NCBI GenBank assembly: GCA_963675425.1
Contig: OY776214.1
Coordinates: forward strand, 2,604,001 to 2,668,000
Source: Sporobacter sp963675425
GTDB lineage: Bacteria > Bacillota > Clostridia > Oscillospirales > Oscillospiraceae
Reading direction: 5' to 3'
DNA: 64,000 nt
The notes beneath the pieces are model-generated. The model saw only the letters and a program-made list of their open reading frames with translations, was not told the DNA's origin and made no database searches. Positions within the stretch are counted from its first letter, which is position 1; every line of letters begins with the position of its first letter. This document shows, piece by piece, positions 8,489 to 17,363 of the stretch. The translations under genes and the position numbers were made by a program.

Positions 8489-9802
8489 ATGGAACTTAAT
8501 ATAATTATCGGATTAATCGGGCTGGCCGGTTTTTTGGTTTTGATTTTTTCCGGCATACCGGTTGCCTTGTCCATGCTCATCTGCGGTATTGTGGGAAGCA
8601 TGTTTTTACTTCGTACGCCAATGAGCGCGTTTGGCATGGCTTCGGATTCCATCCTGGCTAATTTTACAAGCTATACACTGAGCGTTGCGCCGCTGTTTAT
8701 GTTGATGGGTGATCTGGCGTCGGAAACGGGTATCGGAGCCGATTTGTATGGGTGCTTCCAAAAACTGATCGGACATAGAAAAGGCGGCCTGGCCAATGCG
8801 ACACAGGTTGTCTGTGCCATTTTCGGCGCCATCTGCGGTTCACAGGCCGCGACAGCCGCAATGATGAGCCGTGTGGCCTATCCGCAGATGAAACGCTTTG
8901 GTTATGCGGATACGCTAGCCACCGGCAGCATTGCGGCGGGCTCGTGTCTGGCTATCCTGATACCGCCCAGCATGGCGCTCATTAATTACGGCATCATCGC
9001 CGAAACATCCATCTCCAAGCTGCTGCTTGGGGGCTTGTCGACGGGGATTGTGCTGATGGTCATTTTTATCATCACCATATATATATGGTGCCGGATAAAC
9101 GTGAAGTTGGCGCCGGTTACGGAAAGGATTTCCTTCAAAGAGAAGCTTATTGCCATACGCAAAGGCGGTTTCTTTGAAATCGCACTGGTCTTTATAATTT
9201 CCATGGGCGGCATGTTCCTGGGATACTTCACCCCAACGGAGGCCGGGGCGATCGGTGTGGCCGGGATGATTGTCATCTCGCTGATTTTTAAACGCTTTTC
9301 CTTTCAAGCGCTTTGGCGCGCTTTAAAAAATACGTTGGTTATGACCGGCATGATTTATTGTATTCTGGGGGGCGCTTCTGTTTTCAACAAGTTTTTCACC
9401 CTGACGCAAATCCCAACGGCCCTTGGCGGCTTTGTATCGAAGCTGCATATGCCCGTCTTTTTGGTGATGCTGGTTATCACGCTGATTTACCTGCTGCTGG
9501 GCTGCTTTATCGATGCTATGCCGATGATGTTGCTGACGACGCCGATTTTTCTACCGGTTATTAAGGTTATGGGATTTGACCCTGTTTGGTTTGGCTGCTA
9601 CATGGTTGTTATATCCGGTCTTGGTGCTATAACGCCGCCGGTCGGCGTCTCCTGCTATATTGTCAACGGGGTCTGCGAAGGAACGACACTACAGACGGTA
9701 TTCCGGGGGAGTATACCATTTTTGATTGCTTATATCGTAATGGCGCTGCTCATGACTCTCGTCCCCGGCATTTCAACCTTCCTTCCTAACCTGATGCAAT
9801 AA
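8489..9802 (+). CDS. TRAP transporter large permease (DctM family)
   Basis: Main sodium-coupled transport channel of the TRAP system, 437 residues with about eleven to twelve hydrophobic helices. Family landmarks include GSQAATAAMMSRVAYPQM, SCLAILIPPSMALINYG, FTPTEAGAIG and GLGAITPPVGVSCY. It ends the operon and is followed by a strong intrinsic terminator. The substrate is unknown; location beside osmoprotectant genes makes a compatible solute such as ectoine worth testing but is weak evidence. Confidence 0.93.
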   Translation: MELNIIIGLIGLAGFLVLIFSGIPVALSMLICGIVGSMFLLRTPMSAFGMASDSILANFTSYTLSVAPLFMLMGDLASETGIGADLYGCFQKLIGHRKGGLANATQVVCAIFGAICGSQAATAAMMSRVAYPQMKRFGYADTLATGSIAAGSCLAILIPPSMALINYGIIAETSISKLLLGGLSTGIVLMVIFIITIYIWCRINVKLAPVTERISFKEKLIAIRKGGFFEIALVFIISMGGMFLGYFTPTEAGAIGVAGMIVISLIFKRFSFQALWRALKNTLVMTGMIYCILGGASVFNKFFTLTQIPTALGGFVSKLHMPVFLVMLVITLIYLLLGCFIDAMPMMLLTTPIFLPVIKVMGFDPVWFGCYMVVISGLGAITPPVGVSCYIVNGVCEGTTLQTVFRGSIPFLIAYIVMALLMTLVPGISTFLPNLMQ

Positions 9803-9839
9803 AAGCCGCTGCTGAAAAATGCGGTTAAACTCCAAAAAA

Positions 9840-9875
9840 GAAGACGGGCGATAATGATCGCCTGTCTTCCTTTTT
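9840..9875 (+). terminator. Intrinsic terminator of the TRAP operon
   Basis: Thirteen-bp stem (9840-9852 and 9857-9869, loop AATG) followed by CTTTTT. It also lies just past the end of the convergent flavoprotein gene. Confidence 0.85.
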
Positions 9876-9877
9876 AG

Positions 9878-10354
9878 TTATCGGTCGGTTTTGAGCCGTT
9901 TTCCCGTGATCCGGTCGGCCCGGAGCCTTAAAACGGTGACGTTTTTTAGAACCTGCTCATCAAAGATGATTTCCTTTTTATCGGAATACTGGCGCATGAG
10001 AAGCGTCAGCGCGTGGATTTTGCCGTCCTCGGGAACGAAATCCATTATTCCTGTGCCGCAAACGCTTTCAAACGTCATTGTCGAATAGCAGGCCTTCTCC
10101 CCATCGATAAAGTTCTCCGGGCGGTCCATCTCAAAAGCCACATGGTTGTTGCTCTTCATCAGGTCCAGCTTTTTACCTTGGGACGCGCAGTGAAAATACA
10201 GCGTTAGCTCGTCTCCCTGCGTTTCAAAGCCGAAATTGAGCGGCACGATGTATGGATGCCCCACGTCGAAAAACGCGACACGGCATACGCTGCACTGCTC
10301 GATGACGGATAGTATCGCGCTAAAATCCTTTATTTCCCGGTCGTTTCGTCGCAT
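9878..10354 (-). CDS. Pyridoxamine 5'-phosphate oxidase-family flavoprotein (NimA-like)
   Basis: Small (158-residue) split-barrel FMN-binding protein. The pattern CRVAFFDVGHPYIVPLNFGF, YFHCASQGKKLDLM and CYSTMTFESVCGTG matches the group related to NimA 5-nitroimidazole reductases and other PNPOx-like proteins. These usually act as flavin-dependent reductases or heme/flavin binders; the real substrate is unknown. Its start overlaps the end of the upstream MutS-like gene by 25 bases, so the two are probably co-transcribed. Confidence 0.8.
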   Translation of the reverse strand: MRRNDREIKDFSAILSVIEQCSVCRVAFFDVGHPYIVPLNFGFETQGDELTLYFHCASQGKKLDLMKSNNHVAFEMDRPENFIDGEKACYSTMTFESVCGTGIMDFVPEDGKIHALTLLMRQYSDKKEIIFDEQVLKNVTVLRLRADRITGKRLKTDR

Positions 10355-11973
10355 ACATATCTCCCGTTAACTTTTATGCCGGCGTCCGACCAGACGCCGG
10401 ATTCCAGATATCTGTTGGCCCGCGCGTGGGCCCGTTGGACGATCTCGTCGTCAAAGCCCATCAGTCGCAGCAGGTTGATCGCGTTTCGCGTACCGGCTGG
10501 ACCGGGCTTAAGTTTATAATCAAAGGTCATTGCGTCGGACGTGACGGATTCCTCAAAATGATACAGTGCGTACTGTTCCTGCAGCAGCGCACACAGTTCA
10601 ATATCATGCGTGGCCGCCAGGCATAATACGCCCTTCTCATCCAGCGCGCGCAGGACTTCGGCAGACGCGGCGATACGCTCAATGGTATTTGTCCCGCGAA
10701 GGACCTCGTCGATAACGGCCATAACGGGCACGCCGTATCCGGCGGCGTCAAAAATCCGCTTGAGTGACCGGATTTCAGCAATATAGTAGCTTTCTCCGGC
10801 GACGAGATCGTCGGTAACCGCCATGGAGGAATACATCCGGAACGCCCGGGCGCTGTAGCTGGCGGCCGTGCAAACCCCGATGCTCTGCGCCATAATCGTG
10901 CAAATGATTGCTGTTTTGATATAGGTGGATTTGCCCGAGGCGTTTGAACCCGTAAGAAGGACAGGCCCCGACGCGTCCAAATCGTTTAGAACCGGGCTTT
11001 TCAGCATGGGGTGAGCCAGTTGCCCAGCCTGGATATAAGCGGGCTGACCCGGCGTGAAATCAAGCGCCGGTCTGCAGAAAAACGACAGGCTTTTAATATA
11101 GGACGCTACGGCGATGGCGGCGTCTAATTTGCCCAGGCTTTCATGGATTTTGAATAAATCGTCATGATTGCGCCAGAGCTTGTTTTTCTGAAATTCATAT
11201 AGTATAAGGTCCCATAATAACAGAATGCCGATAAGTGAGCCGAGCTCACTGCCGGCAATGTCTCCCACGCCGCCCAGGCGCAGGGACGAGCGAAAGCGGC
11301 TGAGGCTGTCGTAGCTGGCGGCGCAGATCGAATCGGCCGTATCGTTTTTCAAGCGTCTGATCCGATCCATCGCTCGGAGCATCGACAGGGAATAGTTGAC
11401 GGTGTCAAAGTCCCGCCGGATAGCATTCAGCCTTTTCGTGTGGATAAACATGTTAAGCGAAAAAACGGCAATGGCGGCAAGGACAGCCTTTTGTGTCAGA
11501 AATACGGCGGCGGCTACGGACAGGAAAAAAAGCAGTACGAGGCCGATATATAAAATCAAATGGCCGATACCGTGGTATTCGGGGTCAAACGCCTGATTGA
11601 GCACAGCGTTGCGGGATTTGCCGAGTTTATACAAAATGAACTGCAGCTTCAGGCGCAGCGTACCGTCGTGCTCCATCGTGCTGATGAGACGCTGGCGCTC
11701 GTCAAAATCATCTTCGGTGACAGCCGGATGCCGGAGCATATAATACAGATACTGCTCGCCGGACGTCGTAAGTCCGGGATTGATACGCTTGTAGATCACA
11801 TCCAGATCAAGGTCGTACCAGGTCGTTTCGTCAAGCAGGAATTCTTCCGGCTCATGCGCGCGTCTGTAATCGAAATAAGACGCGATGTTTTGCATATCGC
11901 CCGCGAAATAATCTACATTGGGGACGGCGCCAAAGCCCTGCTCCAACTTTTTAAGGACTTTTTTCTTGCCCAT
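10330..11973 (-). CDS. Membrane-anchored MutS-like ATPase
   Basis: C-terminal MutS domain V ATPase: Walker A GSNASGKST, Walker B region PVMAVIDEVLRGTNT and the His switch (CLAATHD). Unlike mismatch-repair MutS (more than 800 residues) it has 547 residues and lacks the mismatch-reading N-terminal domain; instead two hydrophobic segments lie around residues 130-175 and a further one near 225-240. This architecture is known in Firmicutes as a MutS-family protein of unclear role. Mismatch repair is unlikely; a membrane-linked DNA or nucleotide function is open. It lies 62 bases beyond the response regulator gene. Confidence 0.8.
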   Translation of the reverse strand: MGKKKVLKKLEQGFGAVPNVDYFAGDMQNIASYFDYRRAHEPEEFLLDETTWYDLDLDVIYKRINPGLTTSGEQYLYYMLRHPAVTEDDFDERQRLISTMEHDGTLRLKLQFILYKLGKSRNAVLNQAFDPEYHGIGHLILYIGLVLLFFLSVAAAVFLTQKAVLAAIAVFSLNMFIHTKRLNAIRRDFDTVNYSLSMLRAMDRIRRLKNDTADSICAASYDSLSRFRSSLRLGGVGDIAGSELGSLIGILLLWDLILYEFQKNKLWRNHDDLFKIHESLGKLDAAIAVASYIKSLSFFCRPALDFTPGQPAYIQAGQLAHPMLKSPVLNDLDASGPVLLTGSNASGKSTYIKTAIICTIMAQSIGVCTAASYSARAFRMYSSMAVTDDLVAGESYYIAEIRSLKRIFDAAGYGVPVMAVIDEVLRGTNTIERIAASAEVLRALDEKGVLCLAATHDIELCALLQEQYALYHFEESVTSDAMTFDYKLKPGPAGTRNAINLLRLMGFDDEIVQRAHARANRYLESGVWSDAGIKVNGRYVCDETTGK

Positions 11974-11994
11974 TTATTTCTCCTTATGAGATCT

Positions 11995-12017
11995 GGCCGG
12001 ACACGATTCGTCCGGCC
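11995..12017 (-). terminator. Hairpin between response regulator and MutS-like genes
   Basis: Eight-bp GC-rich stem (GGCCGGAC/GTCCGGCC, 7-base loop) in the 62-base gap. There is no good U-run downstream on the minus strand, so it may only partly end transcription from the two-component genes. Confidence 0.4.
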
Positions 12018-12035
12018 GCTGAAAAGCGTGAAGCC

Positions 12036-12662
12036 TCAGCTCATGGCGTTTTTATACCAGAAGATCGCGATTTGCGTGCGGCGCTTGAGGCCGAGCTTGT
12101 CCATAATAACGCTTACGCTGTTTCGTATGGTGCCCTCGCTCAGATAAAGCGCGCCAGCGATTTCCCGGTTGCTCAGTCCGTCGGCAATACCGCGGATGAT
12201 GTCTTCCTCTTTGCCGGTGATGCCGTAATCGTCAAGATTTTTCTGCTGTCCGCGGCTGAGAAGGCTTGGGATTTTTGCCACGATATCCTCGCCGAAGACG
12301 CTTTGGCCGGCGTGGACGGCCTTGAGCGCCGGGATAATGCTTTCGAAATCCTGCTTGAGGATGTAGCCCTTAGCCCCGATTTTCAGCGCTCGGACAATAT
12401 ACTCGTCGTCGGCAAACGTGGTGAGGTATAAAATCTTGGCCTCGGGATGTATTCTTAAAATCTGCTCGCCGGCGTCAAGGCCCGTCATACCGTCCATGCG
12501 GATATCCATCAGGAGTATATCCGGTTTGTGTTCGCTGTACAGCCGTACGGCATCCTCGCCGCAGCAGCCGATGTCGGCTACTTGTAGCGCCGGCTCCGAT
12601 TCGATAATGGTCTTAAGGGATATACCGACGAGCTTGTCGTCGTCCACGATCAATATGTTCAT
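12036..12662 (-). CDS. LuxR/NarL-family response regulator
   Basis: Receiver domain (phosphoacceptor Asp53 in LMDIRMDG, acidic triad near residues 7-9) followed by a LuxR-type HTH over the last 65 residues (EEDIIRGIADGLSNREIAGALYLSEGTIRN). It should bind a palindromic site when phosphorylated by the adjacent histidine kinase, whose gene end it overlaps by four bases. The likely target is the divergent ABC exporter operon, upstream of which a 22-bp near-perfect palindrome is found. 208 residues, normal for NarL-type regulators. Confidence 0.92.
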   Translation of the reverse strand: MNILIVDDDKLVGISLKTIIESEPALQVADIGCCGEDAVRLYSEHKPDILLMDIRMDGMTGLDAGEQILRIHPEAKILYLTTFADDEYIVRALKIGAKGYILKQDFESIIPALKAVHAGQSVFGEDIVAKIPSLLSRGQQKNLDDYGITGKEEDIIRGIADGLSNREIAGALYLSEGTIRNSVSVIMDKLGLKRRTQIAIFWYKNAMS

Positions 12663-13753
12663 CCTGACCTCCCGCTCTCCAGATTCAAGGCTTCGCTGTT
12701 TTTCGGTATGGATACAAACACGGTAAACCCGTTGTTGTAGCCGATGTTAGCCAGCCCCCCGATGCTCCCGACGCGCTCGGTGATGTTTTTCAGCCCCAGG
12801 CCCTCGCCGGATTGCGCTTTTTTAGAGCCGTTGTCTTTGATGATGAGCTGATAAAGCGCCGGGTGCTCCCGGAGCGTGACGGTGACGAAGTCCGCGTCTG
12901 AGTGGCGGATAATGTTTGACAGCGCTTCCTTGACGACCGATAAAAGTGTATATTTAAGCTTTTTGCCGGGATTGCTGTCCATGTCGTAGTCAAGGCTGAT
13001 TGCGCAGTAGTCGAAGCCGTCGCACAGCTTTTTGACTTCCGTGTACAAGTCGACCGACTCCTCGTACAAATCGTGGATGCTGCTGCGGACCGTATCCATG
13101 CCGGTGACGAGCGTTTTGTTGAGTGTGGAGAGCTTGTCGCGCAGCGCTTCGTCGGTGCATGTGGCGAGGAGCGCGCCCGTCTGCAGGATCGAATTGGACA
13201 GCAAATGGCCGACACTGTCGTGGATGTCCCGCGCGATTCTGTTGCGTTCATCCAGCGTGGCCAGATGGACCTCGTAGTCCTGCTTGTCCATAAGCTCCTT
13301 GTTTTTGCGCTCAAGCTGAAGGGAGAATTCCTTGGTGCTGTCGCGCAGCGCGATGTATTCCCGTTGAAGCTTTTCCAGTGTCGTTGTGCGATAGCGGGTC
13401 ATTAACGATAACCCCGTCAGCAAACAGATGAAAATAAAGTTTGCCGGCGGCAGCGCCGTAAAGCCGGCGACCACCGGGATAACGGCCGCCAGCGCGGCCG
13501 GCTGGTAGCGTGTGAGGAATACATCGTAGCAGATGACCGGCAGAAAAAACAGATAGCCGGGCGCCATAAACGAGAGGGCGAAGAAGCTGAGTGCCGTTAT
13601 GAGCCGGACGAGTTCGTTATCAATATAGCTCATAAACGCCCCGAAAATGATGACGATAATGAGCGGCACAACACTGTAAATATCTGTTCTGTACTGCAGG
13701 TAAAACACGGTGCACAGTATAAAGACAGTGAGCTTGTCGATATATTTATGCAT
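12659..13753 (-). CDS. Sensor histidine kinase, HisKA_3/DesK-like
   Basis: Membrane sensor kinase. Residues 1-120 form about five to six hydrophobic helices with almost no extracellular domain, typical of intramembrane-sensing kinases. A coiled coil (about 125-165) leads to the HisKA_3 box NRIARDIHDSVGH with phosphorylated His178, then an HATPase domain with DNGSKKAQSGEGLGLKNI. It acts with the LuxR regulator and is divergent from an ABC exporter, an arrangement common for systems that sense membrane or cell-envelope stress. The inducing signal cannot be read from sequence. Confidence 0.9.
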   Translation of the reverse strand: MHKYIDKLTVFILCTVFYLQYRTDIYSVVPLIIVIIFGAFMSYIDNELVRLITALSFFALSFMAPGYLFFLPVICYDVFLTRYQPAALAAVIPVVAGFTALPPANFIFICLLTGLSLMTRYRTTTLEKLQREYIALRDSTKEFSLQLERKNKELMDKQDYEVHLATLDERNRIARDIHDSVGHLLSNSILQTGALLATCTDEALRDKLSTLNKTLVTGMDTVRSSIHDLYEESVDLYTEVKKLCDGFDYCAISLDYDMDSNPGKKLKYTLLSVVKEALSNIIRHSDADFVTVTLREHPALYQLIIKDNGSKKAQSGEGLGLKNITERVGSIGGLANIGYNNGFTVFVSIPKNSEALNLESGRSG

Positions 13754-13845
13754 AGCCGTGCCTCCTCCCGTATACTGACTGTATTTTACCAGATGAAGCT
13801 TTTGTTGACAATCATTCTTAGCGCCGATTGAGATGCGTCAGACGA

Positions 13846-13867
13846 AGATATGACATTTGTCATATCT
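13846..13867. promoter_or_regulatory. Palindromic operator, probable LuxR-type regulator site
   Basis: Ten-bp perfect arms AGATATGACA and TGTCATATCT separated by TT, in the 191-base gap between the kinase gene and the ABC exporter. Its centre is about 64 bases upstream of the predicted exporter transcription start, a typical activator position. Binding by the adjacent response regulator is inference from position and symmetry. Confidence 0.65.
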
Positions 13868-13885
13868 GATTGGGAGCAACGACAC

Positions 13886-13914
13886 TTACACTGGATATTT
13901 GTTAGCGATACAAT
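13886..13914 (+). promoter_or_regulatory. Promoter of the ABC exporter operon
   Basis: TTACAC (13886-13891), 17-base spacer, TACAAT (13909-13914), followed by an AAGGAGG ribosome site and the ATG at 13945. The weak -35 is consistent with need for an activator bound to the palindrome upstream. Confidence 0.65.
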
Positions 13915-13944
13915 AAGACCATAAACCACAAGGAGGCCAATCAT

Positions 13945-14877
13945 ATGGTAGTCCATGTAAAAAACCTCGTTAAACGATACGGGGACCTTATCGCGCTTGA
14001 TCATTTTAATCTGGATGTCGCCGAGGGGGAAGTGTTCGGCCTTTTGGGCCCAAACGGTTCCGGCAAGACAACGGCTATAAATTGTATTCTCTCGCTTTTA
14101 AAATACAGTAAGGGCGAAATACAGGTGTTCGGCAAGCCGATGCGGCCCGACTCGTATGATATCAAGCGCGACATCGGCATTGTGCCGCAGGAGGTTGCCG
14201 TTTTTAAGGAGCTGACCGTCATTGAAAACATCCGTTATTTCTGCGGACTGTACGTTGACGACAAGGAGAAATGCCGGCAGCTTGTAGAGGAAGCGATAAC
14301 GTTTGTGGGTTTGGAGGATTACACCAGGTTCCTGCCGAGAAAGCTCAGCGGCGGCTTGCTGCGCCGGCTTAACATTGCCTGCGGCATCGCCCATAAGCCA
14401 AAGCTTATCTTCTTGGATGAGCCAACCGTTGCCGTCGACCCCCAAAGCCGCAACAGCATTCTGGAGGGTATCCTGGACTTGAACCGCCAGGGCGCTACGG
14501 TCATCTATACCTCCCACTACATGGAAGAGGTCGAACAGATCTGCTCCCGGATTGCCATTATGGACAAGGGGAAGATCGTCGCCTCGGGCACGACAAACGA
14601 GCTCAAGAGCATGATCAAGACCGGCGAGAAGATCACGGCCGAGCTGTTTACCGCCGACCGTGCCGTCCTTGAAGGCGTCAAAAAGCTGCCGTTTATCAGC
14701 TCGGCGGAGCTGAACGGGACGGAGCTTATTATCAAGTCCGCCAGCGGCAAAAACAACCTGCCGGCTGTGCTCGACTATCTGACAAAAAATGAGGTTGCCT
14801 ACGGGCGGCTGTTCTGCGAGCTGCCGACGCTCAACGACGTCTTTCTTGAAATCACCGGCAAGCAGCTGCGAAATTGA
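13945..14877 (+). CDS. ABC exporter ATP-binding protein
   Basis: ATPase of an ABC-2 type exporter: Walker A GPNGSGKTT (residues 35-43), signature LSGGLLRRLN and Walker B LIFLDEPTVAVD, with the CcmA/DrrA-like C-terminal extension to 310 residues. The first gene of a three-gene operon with two permeases, it is divergent from a two-component system likely to control it. Such modules commonly export antibiotics, peptides or lipids and confer resistance; the cargo is unknown. The signature second half (LRRLN instead of the usual QQR) is a minor variation. Confidence 0.92.
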   Translation: MVVHVKNLVKRYGDLIALDHFNLDVAEGEVFGLLGPNGSGKTTAINCILSLLKYSKGEIQVFGKPMRPDSYDIKRDIGIVPQEVAVFKELTVIENIRYFCGLYVDDKEKCRQLVEEAITFVGLEDYTRFLPRKLSGGLLRRLNIACGIAHKPKLIFLDEPTVAVDPQSRNSILEGILDLNRQGATVIYTSHYMEEVEQICSRIAIMDKGKIVASGTTNELKSMIKTGEKITAELFTADRAVLEGVKKLPFISSAELNGTELIIKSASGKNNLPAVLDYLTKNEVAYGRLFCELPTLNDVFLEITGKQLRN

Positions 14878-14887
14878 GGGTGATTAT

Positions 14888-16027
14888 ATGTTTGTGCATA
14901 TTTTTACAAACCGTCTGAGACTGCTCCTGCGGGACCGGTCAGACCTGTTCTGGACGGCTCTCTACCCAATCATCCTGGCGCTGTTTTACTCGCTGGCGTT
15001 TTCAAATCTGGCAAGCGCCGAGTCTTTCTCAAGCTTTTCCATCGGCGTTGTGGATAACGAAGCATACCGCAGCCAGCCGTATTTTGCCCAGGCGCTCGCG
15101 TCCGTTTCCGATGAGGCCTCAGAGGATGATCGGCTGTTTTACGTGTCGCTCCTGACGGAGGACGAGGCCGAGAGCCATCTTCAACAGGGCCTAATTACGG
15201 GATATGTTATCTTCGATAACGATGCGCGCGTCGTTGTTAAAAGCTCCGGTATCCAACAGACGATTTTAAAAAGCTTTGTGGACAGTTATTTGCAGCAGTC
15301 TTCGGCTGTAGGCTCTATCGTCGCAGAAGACCCGTCGACCGCCATGCATCTTAACCTGGACAGAGGGCGTGCACCGGTCAGGGAAGTGGATGCCGGCACA
15401 TCCGGGGTCGACCAGAGCGTCGTTATGTTTTACGGACTCATCTCCATGGCGGTGCTGTTCGGCGGCTTCTGGGGCCGCCGTGAGATTGAGGATATACAGG
15501 CTGATTTATCGCCGCTGGGCGCGCGGCTGGGCTTAACGCCGGTGCATAAGCTCAAAGCGCTTACGTCCTCTATGCTCGCGTCCGTTGTCATTCACGTGCT
15601 GTCGCTTTTAATACTGGTTGCGTTTATGTGGCTGGTACTCGGTGTGAATTTCGGGGCGCAGTTGGGTTCCATCGTGCTGTTTTGCGTTGTCGCCGGATAT
15701 ATGGGCGTTGCGTTCGGGGCGCTCATCGGCGCTGTCGTCCGGGGGAGCGAAGGCGTACGTATCGGCGTCCTGCTGGCTGTCAGTCTGGGTTCTTCCACCA
15801 TTGCCGGTATGGTGCATCCGAGTATCAAATACGCTGTGACGCAAGCCGTGCCAGCCCTGCAGTACGTCAATCCAGCCAATCTCGTTTCCGACGCGCTGTA
15901 TGCGCTGTATTACTACGGCGGCGGCAGCCGATTTACCCTCAATATCGTTCTCATGCTTGCGTTTTCAGCGGTTTTTACCGTTATTGTATTCTTCGTGACA
16001 AGGAGGCAGAAATATGCCAGTATTTAA
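14888..16027 (+). CDS. ABC-2 type exporter permease, first copy
   Basis: Membrane subunit of 379 residues: one N-terminal helix (about 20-40), a large extracytoplasmic domain (about 45-175) and a cluster of five helices in the C-terminal half, the ABC-2/DrrB-NatB pattern. The ATG at 14888 (MFVHIFTNRLRLLLRD) lies 10 bases after the ATPase stop; an in-frame extension back to 14789 would overlap the ATPase and has a non-family composition. It probably forms a heterodimer with the next protein. Confidence 0.88.
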   Translation: MFVHIFTNRLRLLLRDRSDLFWTALYPIILALFYSLAFSNLASAESFSSFSIGVVDNEAYRSQPYFAQALASVSDEASEDDRLFYVSLLTEDEAESHLQQGLITGYVIFDNDARVVVKSSGIQQTILKSFVDSYLQQSSAVGSIVAEDPSTAMHLNLDRGRAPVREVDAGTSGVDQSVVMFYGLISMAVLFGGFWGRREIEDIQADLSPLGARLGLTPVHKLKALTSSMLASVVIHVLSLLILVAFMWLVLGVNFGAQLGSIVLFCVVAGYMGVAFGALIGAVVRGSEGVRIGVLLAVSLGSSTIAGMVHPSIKYAVTQAVPALQYVNPANLVSDALYALYYYGGGSRFTLNIVLMLAFSAVFTVIVFFVTRRQKYASI

Positions 16028-17183
16028 AGCCTACCTGCTCGTTATCAAAAGGAACATCCCGTCGCTGATGATTTATTTCTTTGTCTTTGTGGCGATGGCG
16101 GTTATATTCCTTAATTTGGTCGGAAGCCAGACCTACTCGGATTTCTCCGAAGTGAAAAGCAACATAATCATTATGAATGAGGAGAATACGGTCCTGGCAG
16201 ACGGCTTCGTTGACTACCTCATGGATAATGCCAACATTCTCTCCGTCAGCGGCGATGAGGAAAGCATTAAGGACGCTTTGTTTTTCGGAAAGGCCGACTA
16301 CGTGCTGACGATCCCCGCCGGCTTTACAGAGAGCTTTATGAGCGGCAGGAATGACGTTTCGCTCGAAAAGATGACAAGCGGTGTGTCGCCCGGCGCCGTT
16401 AATATTGACTTTATCATTAGTAAATACCTTGAGATGGCGCGCCTATACATCAACAATGTACCGAATATCAGCCAGAAGACCATCGTGTCGAACGTCGTGC
16501 GGGATTTGGCGGAGACGGCGTCTGTCGAGGTTAAAGCAAACGTCCAGCAGGCCGCAACCAATAAGCTGACCGATACATTCCGGTACCTGGCGTACTCGAT
16601 CCTGGCCATCATGCTCATGGGTATCACCTCCATTATGCTCGCCTTCAATAAAAACGAGGTCGCCCGACGCAACAGCTGCGCGCCGCTGGGTCCCGTCCGG
16701 ATGAATCTGCAGCTGTTTATCGGCAACGCGATTTTTACTATAATGGTCTGGGCGCTTTTATGCCTGATATCCATCGGCCTGAGCGAAAGCTTCTCTTTTG
16801 GGCCCGGTATACGCCTATTATGCCTCAACGCTTTTATCGCCTCAATTATTGCGCTGGCTATCGCGTTTTTAGCCGGACAGTTTGTCAAGAGCTCGGCTGC
16901 ACAGGCTGCTTTGACAAATGTCATTTCGCTGAGTGTTTCGTTCATCAGCGGCGTGTTCATCCCACAGTTTATCTTGGGGCCAACCGTTTTGAAGATTGCC
17001 AGCTTTACGCCGTTTTACTGGTATATCAAGGCTGTCGACACCATCGGCTCACTTACCTCATACACCTTTAACGACATTCGGCCCATCCTTGGGTACATTC
17101 TCATACAGCTTGGCTTTGCCGCAGCCTTCATCATTATCGCGCTTGTGGCGTCCAAGCAGAAGAAAATCAAACGCACAAGCTAG
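16014..17183 (+). CDS. ABC-2 type exporter permease, second copy
   Basis: Second membrane subunit, 389 residues, with the same plan as its upstream neighbour: an N-terminal helix, an extracytoplasmic region and about five C-terminal helices. The ATG at 16014 follows AGGAGGCAGAAAT and overlaps the preceding gene by 14 bases, so the two permeases are translationally coupled and likely assemble together. The gene ends at a remnant of an IS1182 5' end read on the opposite strand. Confidence 0.88.
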   Translation: MPVFKAYLLVIKRNIPSLMIYFFVFVAMAVIFLNLVGSQTYSDFSEVKSNIIIMNEENTVLADGFVDYLMDNANILSVSGDEESIKDALFFGKADYVLTIPAGFTESFMSGRNDVSLEKMTSGVSPGAVNIDFIISKYLEMARLYINNVPNISQKTIVSNVVRDLAETASVEVKANVQQAATNKLTDTFRYLAYSILAIMLMGITSIMLAFNKNEVARRNSCAPLGPVRMNLQLFIGNAIFTIMVWALLCLISIGLSESFSFGPGIRLLCLNAFIASIIALAIAFLAGQFVKSSAAQAALTNVISLSVSFISGVFIPQFILGPTVLKIASFTPFYWYIKAVDTIGSLTSYTFNDIRPILGYILIQLGFAAAFIIIALVASKQKKIKRTS

Positions 17184-17257
17184 GTCCGCAAAAGATGTTC
17201 TTTGGGTACCAGCCTTTCCGTATCTATCATTTCTGTGATGCCCCGGCGTGTCGGCAT
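17180..17257 (-). pseudogene. IS1182-family transposase, 5' remnant (copy 1)
   Basis: On the minus strand an ATG at 17257 opens MPTRRGITEMIDTERLVPKE followed by HLLRT and a stop. This matches the beginning of IS1182-type transposases and of the second remnant at 41782 (MSTRGKLDRGVFEMVDTESM, then VPKDHLL), with a small internal deletion. About 35 bases upstream of its ATG lies a hairpin, as in the other copy. Only about 25 codons remain, and the remnant ends at the stop codon region of the ABC permease gene. Confidence 0.7.
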
Positions 17258-17292
17258 TTTTCTTCACCAGCTACATTTCACTTTATTAATAA

Positions 17293-17318
17293 GAAAAAGC
17301 CGCGGGAGCGGCTTTTTC
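17293..17318. terminator. Bidirectional terminator associated with IS1182 remnant
   Basis: Eleven-bp stem GAAAAAGCCGC/GCGGCTTTTTC with loop GGGA. Read in the minus direction it is followed by TTATTAATAAAG, read in the plus direction it ends in CTTTTTC. It resembles the hairpin before the other IS1182 remnant. Confidence 0.75.
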
Positions 17319-17326
17319 AACAGTCT

Positions 17327-17355
17327 CAACCGGACGCGAGGCGTCCGGTTGTTTT
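17327..17355. terminator. Terminator hairpin
   Basis: Perfect 11-bp stem CAACCGGACGC/GCGTCCGGTTG, loop GAG, then TTTTAT on the plus strand. It serves the ABC exporter operon and lies immediately past the aminotransferase gene on the other strand. Confidence 0.8.
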
Positions 17356-17363
17356 ATACGGCG

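Noticed and set aside
14789..14887. N-terminal extension of the first exporter permease
   Set aside because: Overlaps the ATPase gene in another frame and is rich in Ser/Cys/Arg; the ATG at 14888 begins the conserved protein.
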